A stretch of 64,000 nucleotides of DNA, taken from positions 40,987 to 104,986 of the forward strand of contig JAIORQ010000006.1 in the NCBI GenBank assembly GCA_021108035.1. Reading direction: 5' to 3'. This DNA is from Bacteroidales bacterium. GTDB lineage: Bacteria > Bacteroidota > Bacteroidia > Bacteroidales > JAADGE01. The notes under the pieces were generated by a model. That model saw only the letters and a program-made list of their open reading frames with translations, ran no database searches and was not told the origin of the DNA. The position numbers were made by a program, and so were the translations under genes. Every line of letters begins with the position of its first letter. Position 1 is the stretch's first letter. Below are positions 20,485-30,197 of this stretch, one piece after another.

Positions 20485-20856
20485 TTATTTTCTGTCAGTA
20501 ATTATTGTAATACCATCACAACTAATTTCAACATAACATTCTTCATTATTATTATAAAGTTCAACTAATTTTTCAAAATATTTTTCAAAAACAGATATTA
20601 GCTCTTTTGTAGTAATATTTCCTAAATTTACTTTAATAAGTTTTTTTGGAGTTTTATTAATGAAATGGCTATTTTTGAAGTCGGCATCTTTTGTGATAAG
20701 AGTAAAATTATTTGCATCTGCATAAATACAAACATCACTGTCGCTTGTATTCCATTTATCAAGAATTCTATTAACATGCTCAGTATCAAGTCCTCTTTCT
20801 GAAAAATACTTCGCAACTTTTATTGCAATATGTACATCACATAATATTTTCATCAA
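20485..20856 (-). CDS. DUF5615 PIN-like toxin
   Basis: This 123-residue protein starts with MMKILCDVHIAIKVAKYFSE and contains DSDVCIYADANNFTLITKDA. Those acidic clusters match the PIN-like nuclease fold of DUF5615 proteins. Its ATG overlaps the stop of the upstream DUF433 gene by 4 bases (20853-20856), which implies translational coupling. Such pairs are predicted type II toxin-antitoxin modules of the VapBC kind. Nuclease activity is known for PIN relatives but is inferred here. Confidence 0.8.
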   Translation of the reverse strand: MMKILCDVHIAIKVAKYFSERGLDTEHVNRILDKWNTSDSDVCIYADANNFTLITKDADFKNSHFINKTPKKLIKVNLGNITTKELISVFEKYFEKLVELYNNNEECYVEISCDGITIITDRK

Positions 20857-21086
20857 GCAGCAAAATTAATATTACTTCCGCTTGATAATAATTGTGCATA
20901 ATTAAGGCATGCAATTACATCTTCTTTTTCAAGTTCAGGATGGTCTTCAATAATTTGAGTAATAGTCATTTCTGATGACAATAAATCAAGAACTACTTCA
21001 ACCGGCCATCTCATATTTCTTATACATGGTTTACCGTGGCAAATTTCGGGATTTACAGTAATACGATCTAAATATTTAACTTCCAT
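20853..21086 (-). CDS. DUF433 antitoxin
   Basis: This 77-residue protein carries the DUF433 hallmark ITVNPEICHGKPCIRNMRWP and a winged-helix-like C-terminal half (ITQIIEDHPELEKEDVIACL). DUF433 proteins are DNA-binding antitoxin partners of PIN-like DUF5615 toxins, and the coupled toxin gene follows directly. It probably represses its own promoter (21117-21147), as type II antitoxins do; this is inference. Confidence 0.85.
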   Translation of the reverse strand: MEVKYLDRITVNPEICHGKPCIRNMRWPVEVVLDLLSSEMTITQIIEDHPELEKEDVIACLNYAQLLSSGSNINFAA

Positions 21087-21116
21087 AATGTATCTTTTAA
21101 TCAGTCAAACTATAAA

Positions 21117-21147
21117 CAAAGTTAATATATTTATTCCACTTCTGCAA
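21117..21147 (-). promoter_or_regulatory. Promoter for the DUF433/DUF5615 pair
   Basis: On the minus strand TTG (21145-21147) is followed after 20 bases by TAACTTTG (21117-21124), an exact -7 match. It lies about 31 bases before the DUF433 start. Confidence 0.65.
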
Positions 21148-21194
21148 AATTATGACTTTGATGTATTCCTTATGATATCGGAAAATCTTGTTGT

Positions 21195-23036
21195 TTACTT
21201 AAATTTCTTAATAACACCGTCTTTAATATCTTGCATATATTTTTTCATGTCTTGTTTTACTTCGGGTGCCAGTATTATTAATCCCAGAACATTCGGAAAT
21301 GCCATGCTCAATATCATAAAATCAGAAAAATCTACAACTGCTCCAAGACTTGACGCAGAACCTATTATAATAAAAATCAAAAATATGAAATAATAAACCA
21401 ATGAACTTAAATATAAGTTTTTAGTAACTTTTCTGAATCCGAACCATTTCCCGAATAAATATTTGAACCCGTTTAGTCCGTAATAAGACCAAGAGATCAT
21501 TGTAGAAAAAGCAAAAAGCAATACTGCTATAACCAATATCCATGAGAACCAAGGGAATACACTCTCAAATGCTTTTGAAGTCAGTTCCACACCGGCAAAT
21601 CCACCGCCGACAGCAGGATCATAATAACCTGTAAAAATAATTACAAGAGCCGTCATAGTACAAATTATTACAGTATCAATAAAGGGTTCAAGAAGTGCTA
21701 CAAACCCCTCACTAACAGGCCGATTGGTCTTTACTGCTGAATGAGCAATTGAAGCTGAACCTATACCGGCTTCATTAGAAAATGCCGCTCTTTGAAATCC
21801 GACAATTAAGACACCTATTATACCACCTTTCATGGCATCAGATGCAAAAGCACCTTCAAAGATTAATCCGAATGCATTTCCTATTTCAGTAATATTAACA
21901 CTTATAATAATAAGTGCAGTAGTTACATATAATACAGCCATAAACGGAACTATTTTCTCAGTTACGTTTGCAATACTTTTAATACCGCCAATCACAACAA
22001 TACCTACAAAAATCGCAACTAATACTCCGAAATATGCACCATATCCTTCAATTCCCATTACATACGGAGCCAATTTACTTGACAATTGAGAAAAAGCTTG
22101 ATTTGCCTGAAACATATTACCTCCTCCGAGAGAACCTCCGATTACAAGAACAGCAAATATTCCTGCTAATATTTTCCCTAACATTCCGAGGTTTCTTTTT
22201 TTCAAAGCTTTACTAAGGTAATACATAGGTCCTCCGGCAACTTGTCCGTCCTCATCAATATTTCTGTACTTAACACCAAGTGTTACTTCTGTAAATTTTG
22301 AAGCCATACCAAGCAAACCTGCAATAATCATCCAAAAAGTTGCTCCCGGTCCGCCTATTGTAATCGCAATTGCTACACCTGCAATATTTCCAAGCCCCAC
22401 TGTTGCCGATAATGCCGTAGTTAATGCCTGAAAATGCGATACTTCTCCTTTGTGCTCCGGATCATCATATTTCCCCCTGATCAACTGAATAGCATGCTTA
22501 AATCCTTTGAAATTAATAAATCTCATTTTAATCGTAAAAAATATTGCACCTATTATAAGCCAAACAACTACAAAGGGGATTTTCATTTTTTTGGAATCGC
22601 CGTTGGGATGATATAATACTTCTCCGGTATCATCCTTTAAAACAGGATCGTATATATTTAAAGTAGCAAATATATCAAACATTAAAACTTTTTCAATTCC
22701 TGCAACAACGGGAACAAAAAACGAATTAATCTTTTCATCAACAGATTCTGCCGGGATAGTAAAACTAATATCATTTTTCAATCCGTTTGCATCTGTAACT
22801 TTAACTGAATATTCTTTACCTTCTGACAGTTCATCGGCGATTAATGATATTAATGATGTTGATTGATCTGACCATTTGTATGTATAAGGTTCTGTTCCCC
22901 CTTCAACAATAATTCTTGCAACGCCGGTATTAATTTTTTTTGACTGATTGGATATTTTTACTTGAATTTCTAAATTCTGACTAAATAATAAAGATGTCAG
23001 CAAAACAAAAACAATACTTATCAATAAACTTCTCAT
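21195..23036 (-). CDS. Alanine/glycine:cation symporter (AGCS) with an extracytoplasmic N-terminal domain
   Basis: This 613-residue protein is about 120 residues longer than usual for AGCS transporters. Residues ~130-613 are the transporter: many hydrophobic helices, with ALSATVGLGNIAGVAIAI, GGPGATFWMI and ANQAF motifs typical of sodium- or proton-coupled alanine/glycine uptake. The first ~20 residues form a signal peptide (ISIVFVLLTSLLFSQ). Residues ~25-95 form a small beta domain containing GGTEPYTYKWS, a string typical of SprB-type repeats on Bacteroidota surface proteins. The N-terminal domain should therefore lie in the periplasm. Its role, perhaps ligand capture or membrane-protein contact, is unknown. 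The gene follows accD but is separated from it by two hairpins. Confidence 0.9.
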   Translation of the reverse strand: MRSLLISIVFVLLTSLLFSQNLEIQVKISNQSKKINTGVARIIVEGGTEPYTYKWSDQSTSLISLIADELSEGKEYSVKVTDANGLKNDISFTIPAESVDEKINSFFVPVVAGIEKVLMFDIFATLNIYDPVLKDDTGEVLYHPNGDSKKMKIPFVVVWLIIGAIFFTIKMRFINFKGFKHAIQLIRGKYDDPEHKGEVSHFQALTTALSATVGLGNIAGVAIAITIGGPGATFWMIIAGLLGMASKFTEVTLGVKYRNIDEDGQVAGGPMYYLSKALKKRNLGMLGKILAGIFAVLVIGGSLGGGNMFQANQAFSQLSSKLAPYVMGIEGYGAYFGVLVAIFVGIVVIGGIKSIANVTEKIVPFMAVLYVTTALIIISVNITEIGNAFGLIFEGAFASDAMKGGIIGVLIVGFQRAAFSNEAGIGSASIAHSAVKTNRPVSEGFVALLEPFIDTVIICTMTALVIIFTGYYDPAVGGGFAGVELTSKAFESVFPWFSWILVIAVLLFAFSTMISWSYYGLNGFKYLFGKWFGFRKVTKNLYLSSLVYYFIFLIFIIIGSASSLGAVVDFSDFMILSMAFPNVLGLIILAPEVKQDMKKYMQDIKDGVIKKFK

Positions 23037-23062
23037 TTTTATTGTTTTATAATTAATACAAA

Positions 23063-23088
23063 AACTGTCAGGATATTTTCTGACAGTT
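23063..23088 (-). terminator. Second hairpin between accD and the AGCS gene
   Basis: Arms AACTGTCAG (23063-23071) and CTGACAGTT (23080-23088) are perfect 9-base complements with an 8-base loop. On the minus strand the stem runs into a T-run. It lies between accD and the AGCS start, so it probably insulates the transporter from accD read-through. Confidence 0.65.
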
Positions 23089-23100
23089 AATTTAAAAAAC

Positions 23101-23147
23101 TAATGACGTTTTCATATCCGCAAAAAACGGATGATGAAAAGTCATTA
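23101..23147 (-). terminator. Intrinsic terminator at the accD stop
   Basis: A long stem with two single-base bulges pairs TAATGAC (23101-23107) with GTCATTA (23141-23147), with further TTTTCAT/ATGAAAA and ATCCG/CGGAT pairing inside. The transcript continues into a run of six U. The stem includes the accD stop codon. Confidence 0.75.
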
Positions 23148-24002
23148 ACCGGCAAACATTCTTAATTGCTGTGCAATTTTAGTCTTCAAGTCCTTTCTTT
23201 CTACTATATAATCAAGGAAACCGTGTTCAAGAACAAATTCAGAACGTTGAAATCCTTCCGGTAAATCATGCCCTACAGTATCTCTGATTACTCTCGGACC
23301 GGCAAAACCAATTAATGCTTCCGGTTCTGCAATATTTACATCACCTAACATTGCATAAGATGCTGTAACACCTCCCGTAGTAGGATCTAATAATAAAGAG
23401 ATATACGGTATTTTTGCATCAGACAACTGATTAAGTTTTGCAGATGTTTTTGCCATTTGCATTAATGAAAATGCAGCTTCCATCATACGAGCACCACCTG
23501 ATTTTGAGATTATCATAATCGGTATTTTATGCTCAAGACTATAGTCAACAGCTCTGGCAATCTTTTCACCTACAACAGCTCCCATAGATCCGCCGATAAA
23601 TTCAAAATTCATGGCACAAACAACCAGATCGTGACCATCAAGTTTACCTATTACAGTTGTAGCCGCATCCTTCAATCCGGTCTTTTTTTCTATTGCTTTT
23701 AATCTGTCAGAATATTTTTTCCGATCAAAAAAGCCTAATGGATCTGCAGATGAAAGATTCGCATCAATCTCTATATATTTATTATCGTCAAATAATATTT
23801 CAAAATATTTTACGGCATTTATTCTGTCATGATATCCGCAACTGCAAACATTAAGATTTTTCTCATGATCTTCAGTAGGTATAATAACCTTACATTTAGG
23901 GCATTTATACCACATCCCTTCTTTTATTTCTTTTTTATCTTTGGTTTCTGTTACAATTCCTTGTTCAGTTCTGCTAAACCAACCTGTATTATCTTCTGCC
24001 AT
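23145..24002 (-). CDS. accD: Acetyl-CoA carboxylase carboxyltransferase subunit beta
   Basis: This 285-residue subunit with AccA transfers the carboxyl group from biotin to acetyl-CoA, the committing step of fatty-acid synthesis. The N-terminal zinc ribbon is visible as YKCPKC followed 15 residues later by VCSCGYH. The carboxyltransferase core shows [32 protein letters not shown] and [19 protein letters not shown]. The ribbon's second half reads C-x-C where C-x2-C is usual, a one-residue deletion. Otherwise the protein is full length and intact. accA is not in the window. Confidence 0.95.
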   Translation of the reverse strand: MAEDNTGWFSRTEQGIVTETKDKKEIKEGMWYKCPKCKVIIPTEDHEKNLNVCSCGYHDRINAVKYFEILFDDNKYIEIDANLSSADPLGFFDRKKYSDRLKAIEKKTGLKDAATTVIGKLDGHDLVVCAMNFEFIGGSMGAVVGEKIARAVDYSLEHKIPIMIISKSGGARMMEAAFSLMQMAKTSAKLNQLSDAKIPYISLLLDPTTGGVTASYAMLGDVNIAEPEALIGFAGPRVIRDTVGHDLPEGFQRSEFVLEHGFLDYIVERKDLKTKIAQQLRMFAG

Positions 24003-24192
24003 CTTTTTTATTTATTATTTATTATTGATGATTTATTAACACTGTGAAAAATAAGCCACGAATGCACGAATAAAACATAAAATAATCAATTCAATCCTAA
24101 TTTATTTATTTTTCAACTCTCTTTTCTCTCTTTTTTATCTGCAAGTCAGACATTTTGAAGTCCTCCGGACGTTCAAAAGTCAAAACAGTCAA

Positions 24193-25275
24193 TTAAATAA
24201 ATTCATTTCTGTTCAAACAATTCAGGTCTTCAAAGGCTGTTTGTAATCTTTCTGCCATTGCTTTTTCAGCTTCTCTTAACCAAACTCTGGGATCATATTT
24301 TTTCTTATTCGGCTTGTCCTCACCTTCAGGATTTCCGATTTGTCCTTGCAAATAATCTCTGTTTGAACTTTCGTATTTTCTTACTCCGTTCCAGAATGCC
24401 CATTGTGTATCAGTATCAATATTCATTTTAATAACACCGTAGGAAACAGCTTCTCTAATTTCTTCGTGAGTAGAACCTGAACCTCCGTGGAAAACAAAAT
24501 CTACCGGTTCATTATCACTTAAATTAAATTTTTCTTTAATATAGTTTTGAGAATTCAGAAGTATCTTTGGTGTTAACTTTACATTACCGGGTTTATAAAC
24601 ACCATGTACATTTCCGAATGATGCTGCCACCGTGAATTTATTGCTGATTGCAGACAATTTTTCATAAGCATAAGCAACATGTTCCGGTTGAGTATATAAT
24701 TTCGACTCATCAACATCCTCATTATCAACACCATCTTCTTCTCCTCCTGTAATGCCGAGTTCAATTTCCAGAGTCATTCCGATTTTACTCATTCGTTTCA
24801 AATACTTTTCAGAAATTTCAATATTTTCCTCAAGTGTTTCTTCAGAAAGGTCCAGCATGTGAGAGGAATATAAAGGTTTCCCGTATTGTTTGTAATGTTC
24901 TTCTCCTGCTTCTAATAATCCGTCAATCCACGGAAGCAACTTTTTTGCTGCATGATCTGTATGTAAGATTACAGGGACACCATAAGCTTCTGCTACAGTA
25001 TGAACATATTTTGCTCCCGCAATTCCGCCGAGAATTTGTGTTTTATGATTGTCATTATTCAAGCTTTTTCCGGCAAAAAATTGGGCACCACCGCTTGAAA
25101 GTTGAACAATTACCGGTGAACCGGCTTTTGCTGCAGCTTCTAATACTGCATTTACAGAATGTGAACCAACGATATTTACCGCAGGTATTGCAAAGTTATT
25201 CTCTTTAGCAATTTTAAACAGTTCTTGAATATCATCTCCGTAGAGAACACCGGGTTTAATTTTGTTGAATGCCAT
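24193..25275 (-). CDS. fbaA: Fructose-bisphosphate aldolase, class II (type A)
   Basis: This 360-residue zinc enzyme cleaves fructose 1,6-bisphosphate in glycolysis and makes it in gluconeogenesis. The zinc and active-site motifs are in place: HTDHAAKK, ELGITGGEEDGVDNED and FHGGSGSTHEEIREAVSYG followed by KMNIDTDTQWA. Length and sequence fit the E. coli FbaA type rather than the shorter class IIB. It has its own promoter (25314-25343) just past the end of icmF and is transcribed on the minus strand. Confidence 0.97.
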   Translation of the reverse strand: MAFNKIKPGVLYGDDIQELFKIAKENNFAIPAVNIVGSHSVNAVLEAAAKAGSPVIVQLSSGGAQFFAGKSLNNDNHKTQILGGIAGAKYVHTVAEAYGVPVILHTDHAAKKLLPWIDGLLEAGEEHYKQYGKPLYSSHMLDLSEETLEENIEISEKYLKRMSKIGMTLEIELGITGGEEDGVDNEDVDESKLYTQPEHVAYAYEKLSAISNKFTVAASFGNVHGVYKPGNVKLTPKILLNSQNYIKEKFNLSDNEPVDFVFHGGSGSTHEEIREAVSYGVIKMNIDTDTQWAFWNGVRKYESSNRDYLQGQIGNPEGEDKPNKKKYDPRVWLREAEKAMAERLQTAFEDLNCLNRNEFI

Positions 25276-25313
25276 GGTTTTGAATTTAGAAGTTAGATTT
25301 TAGAAATAAAATT

Positions 25314-25343
25314 CAAAGATAATAAATTGATTATTTAGGACAA
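25314..25343 (-). promoter_or_regulatory. Promoter for fbaA, exact consensus match
   Basis: On the minus strand TTG (25341-25343) is followed after exactly 19 bases by TATCTTTG (25314-25321). This matches the Bacteroidota housekeeping promoter at every consensus base. The -33 element starts 15 bases past the icmF stop. Confidence 0.8.
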
Positions 25344-25357
25344 GATTTTTATTTATT

Positions 25358-28300
25358 TTACATATTCCTCCTATACTGCCCGCCGACTTGAAATAATGCA
25401 CCGGTAATTTGCCCGATAGAGCAAACTTTAGCAGTTTCCATAAGTTCAGCAAAAATATTTTGATTTTGTTTTGCTGCAAGTTTAAGATTCTCAAGCCTCT
25501 CTCCTACTCTGTCTAACATTGTTTTATGTAATTGTTCTAACATTTCAATTTGATATTCTTTTTCTGTTTTGGTTGCCCGAATAACTTCTCCGGGTGTTAC
25601 AGTTGGTGATCCTTTTGAGGATAAAAAAGTATTAACTCCCATAATCGGTAATTCACCGGAATGCTTAAGGTTTTCATAATATAAAGATTCTTCCTGAATC
25701 TTACTTCTTTGATACATGGTTTCCATAGCTCCCAATACTCCGCCTCTTTCCGTTAATCTGTCAAATTCTGACAGAATTGCTTCTTCAACAAGGTCTGTTA
25801 ACTCTTCAATAATAAATGAACCTTGTAAAGGATTTTGATTTTTTGCTAATCCCAGTTCATGATTGATTATCAATTGAATTGCCATTGCTCTTCTGACGCT
25901 TTCCTCTGTAGGAGTTGTTATCGCTTCATCGTATGCATTGGTATGCAGCGAGTTACAATTATCATAAATAGCATAAAGAGCTTGCAAAGTTGTGCGTATA
26001 TCATTAAAATCAATTTCCTGTGCATGAAGAGAACGACCGGATGTTTGAATATGATATTTTAATTTTTGTGATCGTTCATCTGCACCGTACTTTTCTTTCA
26101 TTGCCTTTGCCCAAATTAATCGTGCTACGCGTCCCATCACAGAATATTCCGGATCGACACCATTAGAAAAGAAAAATGATAAATTGGGTGCAAACTTATT
26201 AATATCCATTCCTCTCGAAGCATAATATTCCACATAAGTGAAACCGTTTGCCAAAGTAAATGCGAGTTGCGAAATAGGATTTGCACCGGCTTCGGCAATA
26301 TGATAACCGGAAATTGAAACAGAATAAAAATTCCTGACTTTATTATTAATGAAATATTCTTGCATATCTCCCATTAACTTCAAAGAAAAATCAGTAGAAT
26401 AAATACAAGTATTTTGAGCTTGATCCTCTTTCAAAATATCCGCCTGTACTGTTCCGCGTACTTTTGAAATTGTTTCGGCATTAATTTTTTCGTAAATATC
26501 TTCAGGCAATACTTGATCCCCCGTAACACCAAGTAACATTAATCCCAAACCATCGTTACCTTTGGGCAAATCTCCTTGGTATTCCGGACGTTTTGTTCCT
26601 TTAGCTTTGTAAATTGCTTTAATTTTTGCTTCAATTTCGGCTTCCAAACCGTTGACCTTGATGTATTTTTCACATTCCTGATCAATTGCAGCATTCATAA
26701 AATAAGCCGTCATAATAGGTGCAGGTCCGTTAATTGTCATTGATACAGAAGTTGCGGAATTAGTCAGATCAAAACCGGAATACAGCTTTTTTGCATCATC
26801 CAAACATGCAATTGATACACCTGAATTTCCTATCTTCCCGTAAATATCAGGCCTTCTGCCGGGATTTTCTCCGTATAAAGTAACACTGTCAAATGCCGTA
26901 GATAAACGCTTTGCAGGCATTCCAAGAGAAACATAATGAAAACGTTTATTTGTTCTTTCAGGACCGCCTTCTCCGGCAAACATCCTTGTGGGGTCTTCAC
27001 CTTCTCGCTTAAACGGAAAAACTCCTGCAGCAAACGGAAACTCTCCGGGAACATTTTCTTTCAGGTTCCATTTTAATATCTCACCCCAATCTTTGAATTT
27101 CGGCAATGATATTTTCGGTATCTTTAAATGCGATAAACTTTCTGTTGTTGTTTTTACTTTTATTTCTTTATCTCTTACTTTGTAAACAAATTCATCTCTT
27201 TGATAGTTCGTCTTTTTTTCTTCCCAATTTTCGAGAATTTTTTTATTATACGGATCAAGGTCAAGTTCGGTTTGTTCGTATAGTTTTTTTACTGCATCTG
27301 CTCCTTGTTGTGACGTTTCAGAGTCTTGCAGACGTTTCAAAGTCATATCGAAAGCAAAAAGGTTTCGGGCAACTTCTGATTGTTTCTCTGCATTTAAATT
27401 ATATTTTCTTACTGTTTCAGAAATCTCTGATAAATAACGAACTCTTGCAGGAGGGATGATCTGCATTTTTTCTTGAAGATCAAATTCCAAATGAGAATCT
27501 CCGTTCAAATTTGCCCCTGTCTTTTCAGAAATCATTTTTTTTAACGCCTTATATAAATCATTTACGCCGGTATCATTAAATTGTGAAGCTGTGGTACCGT
27601 AAACCGGCATTTTTTCAACATCTTCATCAAATCGTTCATTATTTCTTTGATATTGTTTCTTTACATCTTTCAAAGCATCTTCAGCACCGCGTTTATCAAA
27701 CTTATTAACAGCAATAATATCAGCAAAATCAAGCATATCTATCTTTTCTAATTGTGTTGCAGCACCATATTCCGGTGTCATCACATACATTGATACATCA
27801 CTGTGATCAATTATTTCAGTATCTGATTGTCCGATTCCGGAAGTTTCCAAAATTATAAGATCATAATCGGCAACTTTAACAATACCGACAGAGTCTTTTA
27901 CAAAAGGAGACATTGCCAAATTTGCTTGTCTTGTAGCGAAAGATCTCATATAAACTCTTTCATTATTTATTGAATTCATACGAATTCTGTCTCCCAAAAG
28001 AGCACCTCCTGTTTTTCTTTTTGACGGATCAACAGAAATAATTGCAATGGTTTTATCTTTATAATCTTCAATAAACCTGCGAACCAATTCATCAACCAAT
28101 GATGATTTACCGGAACCGCCGGTACCTGTTATTCCGAGAACCGGTATCTTTTTCTCTGATGCAATTGATTTTATCTCATTCATTACTCCGGGATCATTGC
28201 TTCCGCAACATTCTGTAATACTGATCATCCGAGCAATTGAATTAATATCTTTTTCTTGTATCTTTTCAACAGTCGGAACATCTCCTTCAAAAACAGAATA

Positions 28301-28732
28301 ATCTGATTGTTGCATTAAATCATTGATCATACCTTGCAATCCCATTTCACGGCCGTCATCGGGAGAGTATATCCTTGAAATGCCGTAGTCGTGAAGTTCT
28401 TTGATCTCATCAGGCAGTATAACTCCGCCGCCGCCGCCAAATATCTTTATGTTTTCTCTTCCTTTTTCCTTTAACAGGTCTTTCATATATTTGAAAAACT
28501 CAATATGCCCTCCTTGATAAGATGTTATTGCAATGGCTTGAACATCTTCTTGTACGGCACAATCAATAATTTCTTGCACGGAACGGTTATGTCCGAGATG
28601 TATAACTTCTGCACCTGTTGATTGAATAATCCTTCTCATTACATTAATGGCAGCATCGTGTCCGTCGAAAAGCGATGCTGCGGTAACTATTCTTATGTGA
28701 TTTTTGGGTTGGTATTTCTGAATTTTTTGCAT
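25358..28732 (-). CDS. icmF: Fused isobutyryl-CoA mutase (IcmF), B12-dependent, with G-protein chaperone domain
   Basis: This 1124-residue protein has the three-part IcmF layout. Residues ~10-145 form a B12-binding domain ([16 protein letters not shown] and a later GGGGGVI loop). Residues ~190-430 form a MeaB-like GTPase with P-loop [17 protein letters not shown] and the nucleotide motif NKFDKRG. The remainder is the acyl-CoA mutase barrel, with [19 protein letters not shown] near the substrate site. IcmF interconverts isobutyryl-CoA and butyryl-CoA by adenosyl radical chemistry, and the internal GTPase guards cofactor loading. It is cytoplasmic and appears monocistronic. Relatives can prefer pivalyl- or isovaleryl-CoA, so the substrate is inferred. 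Confidence 0.93.
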   Translation of the reverse strand: MQKIQKYQPKNHIRIVTAASLFDGHDAAINVMRRIIQSTGAEVIHLGHNRSVQEIIDCAVQEDVQAIAITSYQGGHIEFFKYMKDLLKEKGRENIKIFGGGGGVILPDEIKELHDYGISRIYSPDDGREMGLQGMINDLMQQSDYSVFEGDVPTVEKIQEKDINSIARMISITECCGSNDPGVMNEIKSIASEKKIPVLGITGTGGSGKSSLVDELVRRFIEDYKDKTIAIISVDPSKRKTGGALLGDRIRMNSINNERVYMRSFATRQANLAMSPFVKDSVGIVKVADYDLIILETSGIGQSDTEIIDHSDVSMYVMTPEYGAATQLEKIDMLDFADIIAVNKFDKRGAEDALKDVKKQYQRNNERFDEDVEKMPVYGTTASQFNDTGVNDLYKALKKMISEKTGANLNGDSHLEFDLQEKMQIIPPARVRYLSEISETVRKYNLNAEKQSEVARNLFAFDMTLKRLQDSETSQQGADAVKKLYEQTELDLDPYNKKILENWEEKKTNYQRDEFVYKVRDKEIKVKTTTESLSHLKIPKISLPKFKDWGEILKWNLKENVPGEFPFAAGVFPFKREGEDPTRMFAGEGGPERTNKRFHYVSLGMPAKRLSTAFDSVTLYGENPGRRPDIYGKIGNSGVSIACLDDAKKLYSGFDLTNSATSVSMTINGPAPIMTAYFMNAAIDQECEKYIKVNGLEAEIEAKIKAIYKAKGTKRPEYQGDLPKGNDGLGLMLLGVTGDQVLPEDIYEKINAETISKVRGTVQADILKEDQAQNTCIYSTDFSLKLMGDMQEYFINNKVRNFYSVSISGYHIAEAGANPISQLAFTLANGFTYVEYYASRGMDINKFAPNLSFFFSNGVDPEYSVMGRVARLIWAKAMKEKYGADERSQKLKYHIQTSGRSLHAQEIDFNDIRTTLQALYAIYDNCNSLHTNAYDEAITTPTEESVRRAMAIQLIINHELGLAKNQNPLQGSFIIEELTDLVEEAILSEFDRLTERGGVLGAMETMYQRSKIQEESLYYENLKHSGELPIMGVNTFLSSKGSPTVTPGEVIRATKTEKEYQIEMLEQLHKTMLDRVGERLENLKLAAKQNQNIFAELMETAKVCSIGQITGALFQVGGQYRRNM

Positions 28733-29070
28733 ATTTTTTTGATCTGAAATTATAAAATTAATTTTTTATCTGTGGTTATCTGTAATTTTTTTATCAGTAT
28801 TCTGTTACATTGTTAAATTGCTACATTGTTAAATTGCTTAAAAACAACAATTTAGCAATGAAAACAATATTTAAAATTCCCGACAAAATCAATTTTTTTT
28901 GAGCGATTAAAAAATTTATTTATTCTTAATACATGTAATTTTTCTTAATAGAAAACTCCAAAAATATAAAAATTTGGCTAATTTGACGAATCTGAACATA
29001 AGCAATTTGTAACAGGGAGATAATTTTTTATCTTTACATTTTATAACAATCTTATTTAAATATATAAAAA
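28733..29070. other. Intergenic region between divergent icmF and pnp, with repeats
   Basis: No gene is seen in this 338-base gap. A 16-base unit TACATTGTTAAATTGC is present twice in tandem (28806-28821 and 28822-28837). A partial inverted copy (ACAACAATTTAGCAATG) follows near 28844-28860, so the block can fold back. The promoter of the plus-strand nucleoside phosphorylase lies at its right end. No clear icmF promoter was recognised. Confidence 0.7.
29007..29036 (+). promoter_or_regulatory. Promoter for the purine nucleoside phosphorylase gene
   Basis: TTG (29007-29009) is followed after 19 bases by TATCTTTA (29029-29036), seven of the eight -7 bases of interest matching apart from the last. 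The start codon lies 34 bases further on. Confidence 0.7.
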
Positions 29071-29886
29071 ATGCTAAAAAAGATTAAAGAAACGGCAAAT
29101 TTTTTAAAATCAAAAATTGAAGCACAACCCGAGATTATGATTATTCTGGGAAGCGGATTAGGAGGTTTGGGGAATAAACTTGAAAATCAAACGGAAATAT
29201 ATTATCCTGATATTCCGAACTTTCCGGTATCAACTGTTGAAGGTCATTCGGGAAAATTGATCTTCGGTAAGTTAGGGGGCAAAAATGTAGTGGCCATGCA
29301 AGGCAGGTTTCATTTCTATGAAGGATATAATATGAAAGAAGTTACATTTCCTGTTCGTGTAATGAAATTTCTTGGTGCAACTAAATTAATTGTTTCAAAT
29401 GCAGCCGGCGGAATGAATCCGAAATACAAGCAAGGAGATTTAATGATAATAAATGATCATATAAATAACTTTCCTGAGCATCCTTTACACGGAAAGAACT
29501 TTAAAGAACTCGGAACACGTTTTCCTGACATGAGTAATGTTTACAATAAAGGATATATCAAAATTGCAGAAAATCTTGCAAAAAATATTGATATTACTGT
29601 TCATCAAGGAATTTATATCGGAAGTTCGGGGCCAACTTTGGAAACTCCGGCAGAATATCGCTTATTCAGGATATTCGGTGCAGATGCAACCGGCATGTCA
29701 ACAGTGCCGGAAGTTATAGTTGCACACCATCAAGGGATGAAGATATTCGGTATGTCAGTAATTACAAATGTCAGTGAAACTGATGACCCGAATGACGAAA
29801 CAACACATGAAGAAGTTCAAGATATTGCCGGATCAGTTGAACCAAAATTGACTGCAATTATTGAGGGATTGATTAAAAGAATGTAA
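29071..29886 (+). CDS. Purine nucleoside phosphorylase, trimeric class
   Basis: This 271-residue enzyme splits purine (deoxy)ribonucleosides with phosphate to the free base and (deoxy)ribose 1-phosphate, for purine salvage. Motifs are IILGSGLGGL (phosphate loop), VEGHSGKLIFGKLGG, SNAAGGMNPKYKQGD and SGPTLETPAEYR, then GADATGMSTVPEVIVAHHQG with the methionine-serine substrate site. These match the trimeric PNP class (PunA/mammalian type). It is a cytoplasmic, single-gene unit with its own promoter. It is the only plus-strand gene between 2.6 and 41 kb. Confidence 0.95.
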   Translation: MLKKIKETANFLKSKIEAQPEIMIILGSGLGGLGNKLENQTEIYYPDIPNFPVSTVEGHSGKLIFGKLGGKNVVAMQGRFHFYEGYNMKEVTFPVRVMKFLGATKLIVSNAAGGMNPKYKQGDLMIINDHINNFPEHPLHGKNFKELGTRFPDMSNVYNKGYIKIAENLAKNIDITVHQGIYIGSSGPTLETPAEYRLFRIFGADATGMSTVPEVIVAHHQGMKIFGMSVITNVSETDDPNDETTHEEVQDIAGSVEPKLTAIIEGLIKRM

Positions 29887-30197
29887 TAAAAAATAAATTT
29901 TTTGATTACTCAAAAAAAACTACTTTGTCGGGAATTATAAATGTTGTTTTTATTGCTGCATTGCTACATTGTTATTTTTTAGCAATTTAATAGTAACAAC
30001 TTTAAATATAAACAACAAATTATAGACAATCCCGAAACAAGTACGGGATAAATTATGTTTTCCGAAACAAGTGCGGAACAAATAGTTTATGATTTTCAGT
30101 AATAACATTGACAGACACAGAGACTTGCTCCGTACTTCCCGAAATTCTTCGGGGCAGGTCGTTTCGGAGTCTGTCTCTACGGATTTGTCCTTACCGG
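29887..30197. repeat. Intergenic cluster of repeat elements between pnp and glnA
   Basis: No gene is seen in this 311-base gap between convergent genes. It holds a short-period block near 29955-30000 related to the one at 28806. It also holds two copies of a palindrome-like element, CCGAAACAAGTACGG (30032-30046) and CCGAAACAAGTGCGG (30062-30076). A third, larger fold-back spans 30119-30178, with nested arms AGAGAC/GTCTCT, CTCCG/CGGAG and CCCGAA/TTCGGG. The CCGAAACAAG element recurs near 36586, 38323 and 40913. Confidence 0.65.
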
